The notes beneath the pieces were generated by a model. The model was not told the DNA's origin. It did not search any database and saw only the letters and a list, made by a program, of their open reading frames with translations. The position numbers and the translations under genes are program-made. Positions 39,881 through 52,900 of a DNA stretch of 64,000 nt are shown piece by piece. Origin of the DNA: Parietaria judaica. Lineage: Eukaryota; Streptophyta; Magnoliopsida; Rosales; Urticaceae. The DNA is taken from assembly GCA_954871525.1 (NCBI GenBank), contig OX940863.1, forward strand, positions 43,758,501-43,822,500, written 5' to 3'. Numbering within the stretch: the first letter of the stretch is position 1; every line of letters begins with the position of its first letter.

Positions 39881-41340
39881 ATTGTTATAAATTGGTTTAG
39901 TTTTTTCATTAAAAGTTTTTGGAGCTCTCTTTAGACCCAGTTTAAACAATTAATGCGTGCTCCAAAAAAACTGAGTCTTTTTCCCATTTTACATGAAAGA
40001 ACCTTAATTAAACGATATTTAAAAAAAAAAATGAACTTCCAAATGCTAAACAATGTGTAATTGTATCACATTTACTTATTTTAATCCCTAAATAGGAAAG
40101 CACTATCTCGTAGTTTCTATATGAAGCCGTTAATGGGTTAAATTCTTTATCGAAAAGTGTTAAAAATTGGTTTTCTTGCGAGAGAAAATACGATCCGTTC
40201 TAGACGAAATTTGAGTTGCTAGACCTTCGTTAGGGTGGTATTGTTATAAATTGGTTTTGTTTTGGCATTAAAAGTTTTTGGAGCACTCTTTAAACCCAGT
40301 TTCAACAATTAATGCGTGCTCCAAAAAAAACTGAGTCTTTTTCCCATTTTACATGAAAGAACCCTAATTAAACGATATTTTAAACAAAAAATGAACTTCC
40401 AAATGCTAAACAATGTGTAATTGTATCACATTTACTTATTTTAATCCCTAAATAGCAAAGCACTATCTCGTAGTTTCTATATGAAGCCGTTAATGGGTTA
40501 AAATCTTTACCGAAAAGTGTTAAAAATTGGTTTTCTTGCGATAGAAAATACGATCCGTTCTAGACGAAATTTGAGTTGCTAGACCTTCGTTAGGGTGGTA
40601 TTGTTATAAATTGGTTTAGTTTTTTCATTAAAAGTTTTTGGAGCTCTCTTTAGACCCAGTTTAAACAATTAATGCGTGCTCCAAAAAAACTGAGTCTTTT
40701 TCCCATTTTACATGAAAGAACCCTAATTAAACGATATTTAAAAAAAAATGAACTTCCAAATGCTAAACAATGTGTAATTGTATCACATTTACTTATTTTA
40801 ATCCCTAAATAGCAAAGCACTATCTCGTAGTTTCTATATGAAGCCGTTAATGGGTTAAATTCTTTATCGAAAAGTGTTAAAAATTGGTTTTCTTGCGAGA
40901 GAAAATACGATCCGTTCTAGACGAAATTTGAGCTGCTAGACCTTCGTTAGGGTGGTATTGTTATAAATTGGTTTAGTTTTTTCATTAAAAGTTTTTGGAG
41001 CTCTCTTTAGACCCAGTTTAAACAATTAATGCGTGCTCCAAAAAAACTGAGTCTTTTTCCCATTTTACATGAAAGAACCTTAATTAAACGATATTTAAAA
41101 AAAAAATGAACTTCCAAATGCTAAACAATGTGTAATTGTATCACATTTACTTATTTTAATCCCTAAATAGGAAAGCACTATCTCGTAGTTTCTATATGAA
41201 GCCGTTAATGGGTTAAATTCTTTATCGAAAAGTGTTAAAAATTGGTTTTCTTGCGAGAGAAAATACGATCCGTTCTAGACGAAATTTGAGTTGCTAGACC
41301 TTCGTTAGGGTGGTATTGTTATAAATTGGTTTTGTTTTGG
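39881..41340 (+). repeat. Short-monomer sub-block (357-359 bp copies with TTTTTTCATT)
   Basis: Three monomers here carry TAGTTTTTTCATT where the consensus has TAGTTTTGGCATT (near 39903, 40621 and 40979). They are followed by CCCAGTTTAAAC for CCCAGTTTCAAC, and by GATATTTAAAAAAAA for GATATTTTAAACAAAA. The same subtype occurs at 31275, 31634, 34509 and 34868. Loss of bases in the A/T runs gives 357-bp units. The following AATAGGAAAG and TTGGTTTTGTTTTGG monomers are those that accompany the subtype at 31.8 and 35.1 kb, so a block of two to three monomers has moved or been copied together. Confidence 0.75.
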
Positions 41341-44300
41341 CATTAAAAGTTTTTGGAGCTCTCTTTAAACCCAGTTTCAACAATTAATGCGTGCTCCAAA
41401 AAAAACTGAGTCTTTTTCCCATTTTACATGAAAGAACCCTAATTAAACGATATTTTAAACAAAAAATGAACTTCCAAATGCTAAACAATGTGTAATTGTA
41501 TCACATTTACTTATTTTAATCCCTAAATAGCAAAGCACTATCTCGTAGTTTCTATATGAAGCCGTTAATGGGTTAAAATCTTTACCGAAAAGTGTTAAAA
41601 ATTGGTTTTCTTGCGAGAGAAAATACGATCCGTTCTAGACGAAATTTGAGTTGCTAGACCTTCGTTAGGGTGGTATTGTTATAAATTGGTTTAGTTTTGG
41701 CATTAAATGTTTTTGGAGCTATCTTTAAACCCAGTTTCAACAATTAGTGCGTGCTCCAAAAAAAACTGAGTCTTTTTCCCATTTTACGCGAAAGAACCCT
41801 AATTAAACGATATTTTAAACAAAAAATTAACTTCCAAATGCTAAACAATGTGTAATTGTATCACATTTACTTATTTTAATCCCTAAATAGCAAAGCACTA
41901 TCTCGTAGTTTCTATATGAAGCCGTTAATGGGTTAAAATCTTTACCGAAAAGTGTTAAAAATTGGTTTTCTTGCGAGAGAAAATACGATCCGTTCTAGAC
42001 GAAATTTGAGTTGCTAGACCTTCGTTAGGGTGGTATTGTTATAAATTGGTTTAGTTTTGGCATTAAATGTTTTTGGAGCTATCTTTAAACCCAGTTTCAA
42101 CAATTAGTGCGTGCTCCAAAAAAAACTGAGTCTTTTTCCCATTTTACGCGAAAGAACCCTAATTAAACGATATTTTAAACAAAAAATGAACTTCCAAATG
42201 CTAAATAATGTGTAATTGTATCACATTTACTTATTTTAATCCCTAAATAGCAAAGCACTATCTCGTAGTTTCTATATGAAGCCGTTAATGGGTTAAAATC
42301 TTTACCGAAAAGTGTTAAAAATTGGTTTTCTTGCGAGAGAAAATACGATCCGTTCTAGACGAAATTTGAGTTGCTAGACCTTCGTTAGGGTGGTATTGTT
42401 ATAAATTGGTTTAGTTTTGGCATCATAAGTTTTTGGAGCTCTCTTTAAACCCAGTTTCAAGAATTAATGCGTGCTCCAAAAAAAACTGAGTCTTTTTCCC
42501 ATTTTACATGAAAGAACCCTAATTAAACGATATTTTAAACAAAAAACGAACTTCCAAATGCTAAACAATGTGTAATTGTATCACATTTACTTATTTTAAT
42601 CCCTAAATAGCAAAGCACTATCTCGTAGTTTCTATATGAAGCCGTTAATGGGTTAATATCTTTATCGAAAAGTGTTAAAAATTGGTTTTCTTGCGAGAGC
42701 AAATACGATCCGTTCTAGACGAAATTTGAGTTGCTAGACCTTCGTTAGGAAGGTATTGTTATAAATTGGTTTAGTTTTGGCATTAAAAGTTTTTGGAGCT
42801 CTCTTTAAACCCAGTTTCAACAATTAATGCGTGCTCCAAAAAAAACTGAGTCTTTTTCCCATTTTACATGAAAGAACCCTAATTAAACGATATTTTAAAC
42901 AAAAAATGAACTTCCAAATGCTAAATAATGTGTAATTGTATCACATTTACTTATTTTAATCCCTAAATAGCAAAGCACTATCTCGTAGTTTCTATATGAA
43001 GCCGTTAATGGGTTAAAATCTTTACCGAAAAGTGTTAAAAATTGGTTTTCTTGCGAGAGAAAATACGATCCGTTCTAGACGAAATTTGAGTTGCTAGACC
43101 TTCTTTAGGGTGGTATTGTTATAAATTGGTTTAGTTTTGCCATTAAAAGTTTTTGGAGCTCTCTTTAAACCCAGTTTCAACAATTAATGCGTGCTCCAAA
43201 AAAAACTGAGTCTTTTTCCCATTTTACATGAAAGAACCCTAATTAAACGATATTTTAAACAAAAAATGAACTTCCAAATGCTAAATAATGTGTAATTGTA
43301 TCACATTTACTTATTTTAATCCCTAAATAGCAAAGCACTATCTCGTAGTTTCTATATGAAGCCGTTAATGGGTTAAAATCTTTACCGAAAAGTGTTAAAA
43401 ATTGGTTTTCTTGCGAGAGAAAATACGATCCGTTCTAGACGAAATTTGAGTTGCTAGACCTTCTTTAGGGTGGTATTGTTATAAATTGGTTTAGTTTTGG
43501 CATTAAAAGTTTTTGGAGCTCTCTTTAAACCCAGTTTCAACAATTAATGCGTGCTCCAAAAAAAACTGAGTCTTTTTCCCATTTTACATGAAAGAACCCT
43601 AATTAAACGATATTTTAAACAAAAAACGAACTTCCAAATGCTAAAAAATGTGTAATTGTATCACATTTACTTATTTTAATCCCTAAATAGCAAAGCACTA
43701 TCTCGTAGTTTCTATATGAAGCCGTTAATGGGTTAAAATCTTTACCGAAAAGTGTTAAAAATTGGTTTTCTTGCGAGAGAAAATACGATCCGTTCTAGAC
43801 AAAATTTGAGTTGCTAGACCTTCGTTAGGGTGGTATTGTTATAAATTGGTTTAGTTTTGGCATTAAAAGTTTTTGGAGCTATCTTTAAACCCAGTTTCAA
43901 CAATTAGTGCGTGCTCCAAAAAAAACCGAGTCTTTTTCCCATTTTACGCGAAAGAACCCTAATAAAACTATATTTTAAACAAAAAATGAACTTCCAAATG
44001 CTAAACAATGTGTAATTGTATCACATTTACTTATTTTAATCCCTAAATAGCAAAGCACTATCTCGTAGTTTCTATATGAAGCCGTTAATGGGTTAAAATC
44101 TTTACCGAAAAGTGTTAAAAATTGGTTTTCTTGCGAGAGAAAATACGATCCGTTCTAGACGAAATTTGAGTTGCTAGACCTTCTTTAGGGTGGTATTGTT
44201 ATAAATTGGTTTAGTTTTGGCATTAAAAGTTTTTGGAGCTCTCTTTAAACCCAGTTTCAACAATTAATGCGTGCTCCAAAAAAAACTGAGTCTTTTTCCC

Positions 44301-46980
44301 ATTTTACATGAAAGAACCCTAATTAAACGATATTTTAAACAAAAAATGAACTTCCAAATGCTAAATAATGTGTAATTGTATCACATTTACTTATTTTAAT
44401 CCCTAAATAGCAAAGCACTATCTCGTAGTTTCTATATGAAGCCGTTAATGGGTTAAAATCTTTACCGAAAAGTGTTAAAAATTGGTTTTCTTGCGAGAGA
44501 AAATACGATCCGTTCTAGACGAAATTTGAGTTGCTAGACCTTCTTTAGGGTGGTATTGTTATAAATTGGTTTAGTTTTGGCATTAAAAGTTTTTGGAGCT
44601 CTCTTTAAACCCAGTTTCAACAATTAATGCGTGCTCCAAAAAAAACTGAGTCTTTTTCCCATTTTACATGAAAGAACCCTAATTAAACGATATTTTAAAC
44701 AAAAAATGAACTTCCAAATGCTAAAAAATGTGTAATTGTATCACATTTACTTATTTTAATCCCTAAATAGCAAAGCACTATCTCGTAGTTTCTATATGAA
44801 GCCGTTAATGGGTTAAAATCTTTACCGAAAAGTGTTAAAAATTGGTTTTCTTGCGAGAGAAAATACGATCCGTTCTAGACGAAATTTGAGTTGCTAGACC
44901 TTCGTTAGGGTGGTATTGTTATAAATTGGTTTAGTTTTGGCATCATAAGTTTTTGGAGCTCTCTTTAAACCCAGTTTCAACAATTAATGCGTGCTCCAAA
45001 AAAAACTGAGTCTTTTTCCCATTTTACATGAAAGAACTCTAATTAAACGATATTTTAAACAAAAAATGAACTTCCAAATGCTAAACAATGTGTAATTGTA
45101 TCACATTTACTTATTTTAATCCCTAAATAGCAAAGCACTATCTCGTAGTTTCTATATGAAGCCGTTAATGGGTTAATATCTTTATCGAAAAGTGTTAAAA
45201 ATTGGTTTTCTTGCGAGAGAAAATACGATCCGTTCTAGACGAAATTTGAGTTGCTAGACCTTCGTTAGGAAGGTATTGTTATAAATTGGTTTAGTTTTGG
45301 CATTAAAAGTTTTTGGAGCTCTCTTTAAACCCAGTTTCAACAATTAATGCGTGCTCCAAAAAAAACTGAGTCTTTTTCCCATTTTACATGAAAGAACCCT
45401 AATTAAACGATATTTTAAACAAAAAATGAACTTCCAAATGCTAAAAAATGTGTAATTGTATCACATTTACTTATTTTAATCCCTAAATAGCAAAGCACTA
45501 TCTCGTAGTTTCTATATGAAGCCGTTAATGGGTTAAAATCTTTACCGAAAAGTGTTAAAAATTGGTTTTCTTGCGAGAGAAAATACGATCCGTTCTAGAC
45601 GAAATTTGAGTTGCTAGACCTTCGTTAGGGTGGTATTGTTATAAATTGGTTTAGTTTTGGCATTAAAAGTTTTTGGAGCAATCTTTAAACCCAGTTTCAA
45701 CAATTAGTGCGTGCTCCAAAAAAAACCGAGTCTTTTTCCCATTTTACGCGAAAGAACCCTAATAAAACTATATTTTAAACAAAAAATGAACTTCCAAATG
45801 CTAAACAATGTGTAATTGTATCACATTTACTTATTTTAATCCCTAAATAGCAAAGCACTATCTCGTAGTTTCTATATGAAGCCGTTAATGGGTTAAAATC
45901 TTTACCGAAAAGTGTTAAAAATTGGTTTTCTTGCGAGAGAAAATACGATCCGTTCTAGACGAAATTTGAGTTGCTAGACCTTCTTTAGGGTGGTATTGTT
46001 ATAAATTGGTTTAGTTTTGGCATTAAAAGTTTTTGGAGCTCTCTTTAAACCCAGTTTCAACAATTAATGCGTGCTCCAAAAAAAACTGAGTCTTTTTCCC
46101 ATTTTACATGAAAGAACCCTAATTAAACGATATTTTAAACAAAAAATGAACTTCCAAATGCTAAAAAATGTGTAATTGTATCACATTTACTTATTTTAAT
46201 CCCTAAATAGCAAAGCACTATCTCGTAGTTTCTATATGAAGCCGTTAATGGGTTAAAATCTTTACCGAAAAGTGTTAAAAATTGGTTTTCTTGCGAGAGA
46301 AAATACGATCCGTTCTAGACGAAATTTGAGTTGCTAGACCTTCGTTAGGGTGGTATTGTTATAAATTGGTTTAGTTTTGGCATTAAAAGTTTTTGGAGCT
46401 ATCTTTAAACCCAGTTTCAACAATTAGTGCGTGCTCCAAAAAAAACCGAGTCTTTTTCCCATTTTACGCGAAAGAACCCTAATTAAACTATATTTTAAAC
46501 AAAAAATGAACTTCCAAATGCTAAACAATGTGTAATTGTATCACATTTACTTATTTTAATCCCTAAATAGGAAAGCACTATCTCGTAGTTTCTATATGAA
46601 GCCGTTAATGGGTTAAATTCTTTATCGAAAAGTGTTAAAAATTGGTTTTCTTGCGAGAGAAAATACGATCCGTTCTAGACGAAATTTGAGTTGCTAGACC
46701 TTCGTTAGGGTGGTATTGTTATAAATTGGTTTTGTTTTGGCATTAAAAGTTTTTGGAGCTCTCTTTAAACCCAGTTTCAACAATTAATGCGTGCTCCAAA
46801 AAAAACTGAGTCTTTTTCCCATTTTACATGAAAGAACCCTAATTAAACGATATTTTAAACAAAAAATGAACTTCCAAATGCTAAACAATGTGTAATTGTA
46901 TCACATTTACTTATTTTAATCCCTAAATAGCAAAGCACTATCTCGTAGTTTCTATATGAAGACGTTAATGGGTTAAAATC
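41341..46980 (+). repeat. Satellite sub-block in exact 360-bp register, with 2520-bp repeat pairs
   Basis: About 16 monomers in perfect 360-bp register. A string of variants CATCATAAG, GGTTAATATCTTTATCG and TTAGGAAGGTATT occurs near 42421-42750 and again near 44941-45270, an offset of exactly 2520 bp (seven monomers). A monomer subtype with CTTCTTTAGGG recurs at about 43104, 43464, 44184, 44544 and 45984. Monomers with AACCGAG plus AATAAAACTA occur near 43925, 45725 and 46445. Most adjacent copies differ only by a few substitutions. Confidence 0.75.
44221..44580 (+). repeat. Reference satellite monomer (one full 360-bp unit)
   Basis: A typical full copy, given so the layout of the unit can be read. 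In order it has a SacI-type GAGCTC at 44237-44242, TAAACCC at 44246-44252, an A-run at about 44278-44285 followed by a T-run, AACCCTAA at 44315-44322 and an AT-rich stretch to 44400. It continues with CCCTAAA at 44401-44407, a short dyad TTTTCT/AGAAAA at 44486-44503, TTTAGGG at 44544-44550 and GGTTTAG at 44568-44574. Comparing the two 180-bp halves by eye shows no clear internal duplication, so the unit looks like a true 360-bp monomer and not a recent dimer. The A- and T-runs suggest curved DNA. Confidence 0.85.
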
Positions 46981-49900
46981 TTTACCGAAAAGTGTTAAAA
47001 ATTGGTTTTCTTGCGAGAGAAAATACGATCCGTTCTAGACGAAATTTGAGTTGCTAGACCTTCGTTAGGGTGGTATTGTTATAAATTGGTTTAGTTTTGG
47101 CATTCAATGTTTTTGGAGCTGTCTTTAAACCCAGTTTCAACAATTAGTGCGTGCTCCAAAAAAAACTGAGTCTTTTTCCCATTTTACGCGAAAGAACCCT
47201 AATTAAACGATATTTTAAACAAAAAATGAACTTCCAAATGCTAAACAATGTGTAATTGTATCACATTTACTTATTTTAATCCCTAAATAGCAAAGCACTA
47301 TCTCGTAGTTTCTATACCAAGCATTTAACGGGTTAAAATCTTTACCAAAAAGTGTTAAAAATTGGTTTTCCTGCGAGAGAAAATACGATCCGTTCTAGAC
47401 GAAATTTGAGTTGCTAGACCTTCGTTAGGGTGGTATTGTTATAAATTGGTTTAGTTTTGGCATTAAATGTTTTTGGAGCTATCTTTAAACCCAGTTTCAA
47501 CAATTAGTGCGTGCTCCAAAAAAAACTTAGTCTTTTTCCCATTTTACGCGAAAGAACCCTAATTAAACGATATTTTAAACAAAAAATGAACTTCCAAATG
47601 CTAAATAATGTGTAATTGTATCACATTTACTTATTTTAATCCCTAAATAGCAAAGCACTATCTCGTAGTTTCTATATGAAGCCGTTAATGGGTTAAAATC
47701 TTTACCGAAAAGTGTTAAAAATTGGTTTTCTTGCGAGAGAAAATACGATCCGTTCTAGACGAAATTTGAGTTGCTAGACCTTCGTTAGGGTGGTATTGTT
47801 ATAAATTGGTTTAGTTTTGGCATCATAAGTTTTTGGAGCTCTCTTTAAACCCAGTTTCAACAATTAATGCGTGCTCCAAAAAAAACTGAGTCTTTTTCCC
47901 ATTTTACATGAAAGAACCCTAATTAAACGATATTTTAAACAAAAAATGAACTTCCAAATGCTAAACAATGTGTAATTGTATCACATTTACTTATTTTAAT
48001 CCCTAAATAGCAAAGCACTATCTCGTAGTTTCTATATGAAGCCGTTAATGGGTTAAAATCTTTACCAAAAAGTGTTAAAAATTGGTTTTCCTGCGAGAGA
48101 AAATACGATCCGTTCTAGACGAAATTTGAGTTGCTAGACCTTCGTTAGGGTGGTATTGTTATAAATTGGTTTAGTTTTGGCATTAAATGTTTTTGGAGCT
48201 ATCTTTAAACCCAGTTTCAACAATTAGTGCGTGCTCCAAAAAAAACTGAGTCTTTTTCCCATTTTACGCGAAAGAACCCTAATTAAACGATATTTTAAAC
48301 AAAAAATGAACTTCCAAATGCTAAATAATGTGTAATTGTATCACATTTACTTATTTTAATCCCTAAATAGCAAAGCACTATCTCGTAGTTTCTATATGAA
48401 GCCGTTAATGGGTTAAAATCTTTACCGAAAAGTGTTAAAAATTGGTTTTCTTGCGAGAGAAAATACGATCCGTTCTAGACGAAATTTGAGTTGCTAGACC
48501 TTCGTTAGGGTGGTATTGTTATAAATTGGTTTAGTTTTGGCATCATAAGTTTTTGGAGCTCTCTTTAAACCCAGTTTCAACAATTAATGCGTGCTCCAAA
48601 AAAAACTGAGTCTTTTTCCCATTTTACATGAAAGAACCCTAATTAAACGATATTTTAAACAAAAAATGAACTTCCAAATGCTAAACAATGTGTAATTGTA
48701 TCACATTTACTTATTTTAATCCCTAAATAGCAAAGCACTATCTCGTAGTTTCTATATGAAGCCGTTAATGGGTTAATATCTTTATCGAAAAGTGTTAAAA
48801 ATTGGTTTTCTTGCGAGAGAAAATACGATCCGTTCTAGACGAAATTTGAGTTGCTAGACCTTCGTTAGGGTGGTATTGTTATAAATTAGTTTAGTTTTGG
48901 CATTAAAAGTTTTTGGAGCTCTCTTTAAACCCAGTTTCAACAATTAATGCGTGCTCCAAAAAAAACTGAGTCTTTTTCCCATTTTACATGAAAGAACCCT
49001 AATTAAACGATATTTTAAACAAAAAATGAACTTCCAAATGCTAAAAAATGTGTAATTGTATCACATTTACTTATTTTAATCCCTAAATAGCAAAGCACTA
49101 TCTCGTAGTTTCTATATGAAGCCGTTAATGGGTTAAAATCTTTACCGAAAAGTGTTAAAAATTGGTTTTCTTGCGAGAGAAAATACGATCCGTTCTAGAC
49201 GAAATTTGAGTTGCTAGACCTTCGTTAGGGTGGTATTGTTATAAATTGGTTTAGTTTTGGCATTAAAAGTTTTTGGAGCTATCTTTAAACCCAGTTTCAA
49301 CAATTAGTGCGTGCTCCAAAAAAAACCGAGTCTTTTTCCCATTTTACGCGAAAGAACCCTAATAAAACTATATTTTAAACAAAAAATGAACTTCCAAATG
49401 ATAAACAATGTGTAATTGTATCACATTTACTTATTTTAATCCCTAAATAGCAAAGCACTATCTCGTAGTTTCTATATGAAGCCGTTAATGGGTTAAAATC
49501 TTTACCGAAAAGTGTTAAAAATTTGTTTTCTTGCGAGAGAAAATACGATCCGTTCTAGACGAAATTTGAGTTGCTAGACCTTCTTTAGGGTGGTATTGTT
49601 ATAAATTGGTTTAGTTTTGGCATTAAAAGTTTTTGGAGCTCTCTTTAAACCCAGTTTCAACAATTAATGCGTGCTCCAAAAAAAACTGAGTCTTTTTCCC
49701 ATTTTACGCGAAAGAACCCTAATAAAACTATATTTTAAACAAAAATTGAACTTCCAAATGCTAAACAATGTGTAATTGTATCACATTTACTTATTTTAAT
49801 CCCTAAATAGCAAAGCACTATCTCGTAGTTTCTATATGAAGCCGTTAATGGGTTAAAATCTTTACCGAAAAGTGTTAAAAATTGGTTTTCTTGCGAGAGA

Positions 49901-52900
49901 AAATACGATCCGTTCTAGACAAAATTTGAGTTGCTAGACCTTCGTTAGGGTGGTATTGTTATAAATTGGTTTAGTTTTGGCATTAAAAGTTTTTGGAGCT
50001 ATCTTTAAACCCAGTTTCAACAATTAGTGCGTGCTCCAAAAAAAACCGAGTCTTTTTCCCATTTTACGCGAAAGAACCCTAATAAAACTATATTTTAAAC
50101 AAAAAATGAACTTCCAAATGCTAAACAATGTGTAATTGTATCACATTTACTTATTTTAATCCCTAAATAGCAAAGCACTATCTCGTAGTTTCTATATGAA
50201 GCCGTTAATGGGTTAAAATCTTTACCGAAAAGTGTTAAAAATTTGTTTTCTTGCGAGAGAAAATACGATCCGTTCTAGACGAAATTTGAGTTGCTAGACC
50301 TTCTTTAGGGTGGTATTGTTATAAATTGGTTTAGTTTTGGCATTAAAAGTTTTTGGAGCTCTCTTTAAACCCAGTTTCAACAATTAATGCGTGCTCCAAA
50401 AAAAACTGAGTCTTTTTCCCATTTTACGCGAAAGAACCCTAATAAAACTATATTTTAAACAAAAATTGAACTTCCAAATGCTAAACAATGTGTAATTGTA
50501 TCACATTTACTTATTTTAATCCCTAAATAGCAAAGCACTATCTCGTAGTTTCTATATGAAGCCGTTAATGGGTTAAAATCTTTACCGAAAAGTGTTAAAA
50601 ATTGGTTTTCTTGCGAGAGAAAATACGATCCGTTCTAGACGAAATTTGAGTTGCTAGACCTTCGTTAGGGTGGTATTGTTATAAATTGGTTTAGTTTTGG
50701 CATTCAATGTTTTTGGAGCTGTCTTTAAACCCAGTTTCAACAATTAGTGCGTGCTCCAAAAAAAACTGAGTCTTTTTCCCATTTTACGCGAAAGAACCCT
50801 AATTAAACGATATTTTAAACAAAAAATGAACTTCCAAATGCTAAACAATGTGTAATTGTATCACATTTACTTATTTTAATCCCTAAATAGCAAAGCACTA
50901 TCTCGTAGTTTCTATATGAAGCCGTTAATGGGTTAAAATCTTTACCAAAAAGTGTTAAAAATTGGTTTTCCTGCGAGAGAAAATACGATCCGTTCTAGAC
51001 GAAATTTGAGTTGCTAGACCTTCGTTAGGGTGGTATTGTTATAAATTGGTTTAGTTTTGGCATTAAATGTTTTTGGAGCTATCTTTAAACCCAGTTTCAA
51101 CAATTAGTGCGTGCTCCAAAAAAAACTTAGTCTTTTTCCCATTTTACGCGAAAGAACCCTAATTAAACGATATTTTAAACAAAAAATGAACTTCCAAATG
51201 CTAAATAATGTGTAATTGTATCACATTTACTTATTTTAATCCCTAAATAGCAAAGCACTATCTCGTAGTTTCTATATGAAGCCGTTAATGGGTTAAAATC
51301 TTTACCGAAAAGTGTTAAAAATTGGTTTTCTTGCGAGAGAAAATACGATCCGTTCTAGACGAAATTTGAGTTGCTAGACCTTCGTTAGGGTGGTATTGTT
51401 ATAAATTGGTTTAGTTTTGGCATCATAAGTTTTTGGAGCTCTCTTTAAACCCAGTTTCAACAATTAATGCGTGCTCCAAAAAAAACTGAGTCTTTTTCCC
51501 ATTTTACATGAAAGAACCCTAATTAAACGATATTTTAAACAAAAAATGAACTTCCAAATGCTAAACAATGTGTAATTGTATCACATTTACTTATTTTAAT
51601 CCCTAAATAGCAAAGCACTATCTCGTAGTTTCTATATGAAGCCGTTAATGGGTTAAAATCTTTACCAAAAAGTGTTAAAAATTGGTTTTCCTGCGAGAGA
51701 AAATACGATCCGTTCTAGACGAAATTTGAGTTGCTAGACCTTCGTTAGGGTGGTATTGTTATAAATTGGTTTAGTTTTGGCATTAAATGTTTTTAGGAGC
51801 TATCTTTAAACCCAGTTTCAACAATTAGTGCGTGCTCCAAAAAAAACTGAGTCTTTTTCCCATTTTACGCGAAAGAACCCTAATTAAACGATATTTTAAA
51901 CAAAAAATGAACTTCCAAATGCTAAATAATGTGTAATTGTATCACATTTACTTATTTTAATCCCTAAATAGCAAAGCACTATCTCGTAGTTTCTATATGA
52001 AGCCGTTAATGGGTTAAAATCTTTACCGAAAAGTGTTAAAAATTGGTTTTCTTGCGAGAGAAAATACGATCCGTTCTAGACGAAATTTGAGTTGCTAGAC
52101 CTTCGTTAGGGTGGTATTGTTATAAATTGGTTTAGTTTTGGCATCATAAGTTTTTGGAGCTCTCTTTAAACCCAGTTTCAACAATTAATGCGTGCTCCAA
52201 AAAAAACTGAGTCTTTTTCCCATTTTACATGAAAGAACCCTAATTAAACGATATTTTAAACAAAAAATGAACTTCCAAATGCTAAACAATGTGTAATTGT
52301 ATCACATTTACTTATTTTAATCCCTAAATAGCAAAGCACTATCTCGTAGTTTCTATATGAAGCCGTTAATGGGTTAATATCTTTATCGAAAAGTGTTAAA
52401 AATTGGTTTTCTTGCGAGAGAAATACGATCCGTTCTAGACGAAATTTGAGTTGCTAGACCTTCGTTAGGGTGGTATTGTTATAAATTAGTTTAGTTTTGG
52501 CATTAAAAGTTTTTGGAGCTCTCTTTAAACCCAGTTTCAACAATTAATGCGTGCTCCAAAAAAAACTGAGTCTTTTTCCCATTTTACATGAAAGAACCCT
52601 AATTAAACGATATTTTAAACAAAAAATGAACTTCCAAATGCTAAAAAATGTGTAATTGTATCACATTTACTTATTTTAATCCCTAAATAGCAAAGCACTA
52701 TCTCGTAGTTTCTATATGAAGCCGTTAATGGGTTAAAATCTTTACCGAAAAGTGTTAAAAATTGGTTTTCTTGCGAGAGAAAATACGATCCGTTCTAGAC
52801 GAAATTTGAGTTGCTAGACCTTCGTTAGGGTGGTATTGTTATAAATTGGTTTAGTTTTGGCATTAAAAGTTTTTGGAGCTATCTTTAAACCCAGTTTCAA

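Noticed and set aside
44541..44557. CENP-B box-like motif (CTTCGTTAGGGTGGTAT in common copies at this monomer position; the reference copy reads CTTC to TTCT)
   Set aside because: Only the first seven bases match the mammalian box; the required A and CGGG core are missing. Plants are not known to use this site, so it is most likely chance.
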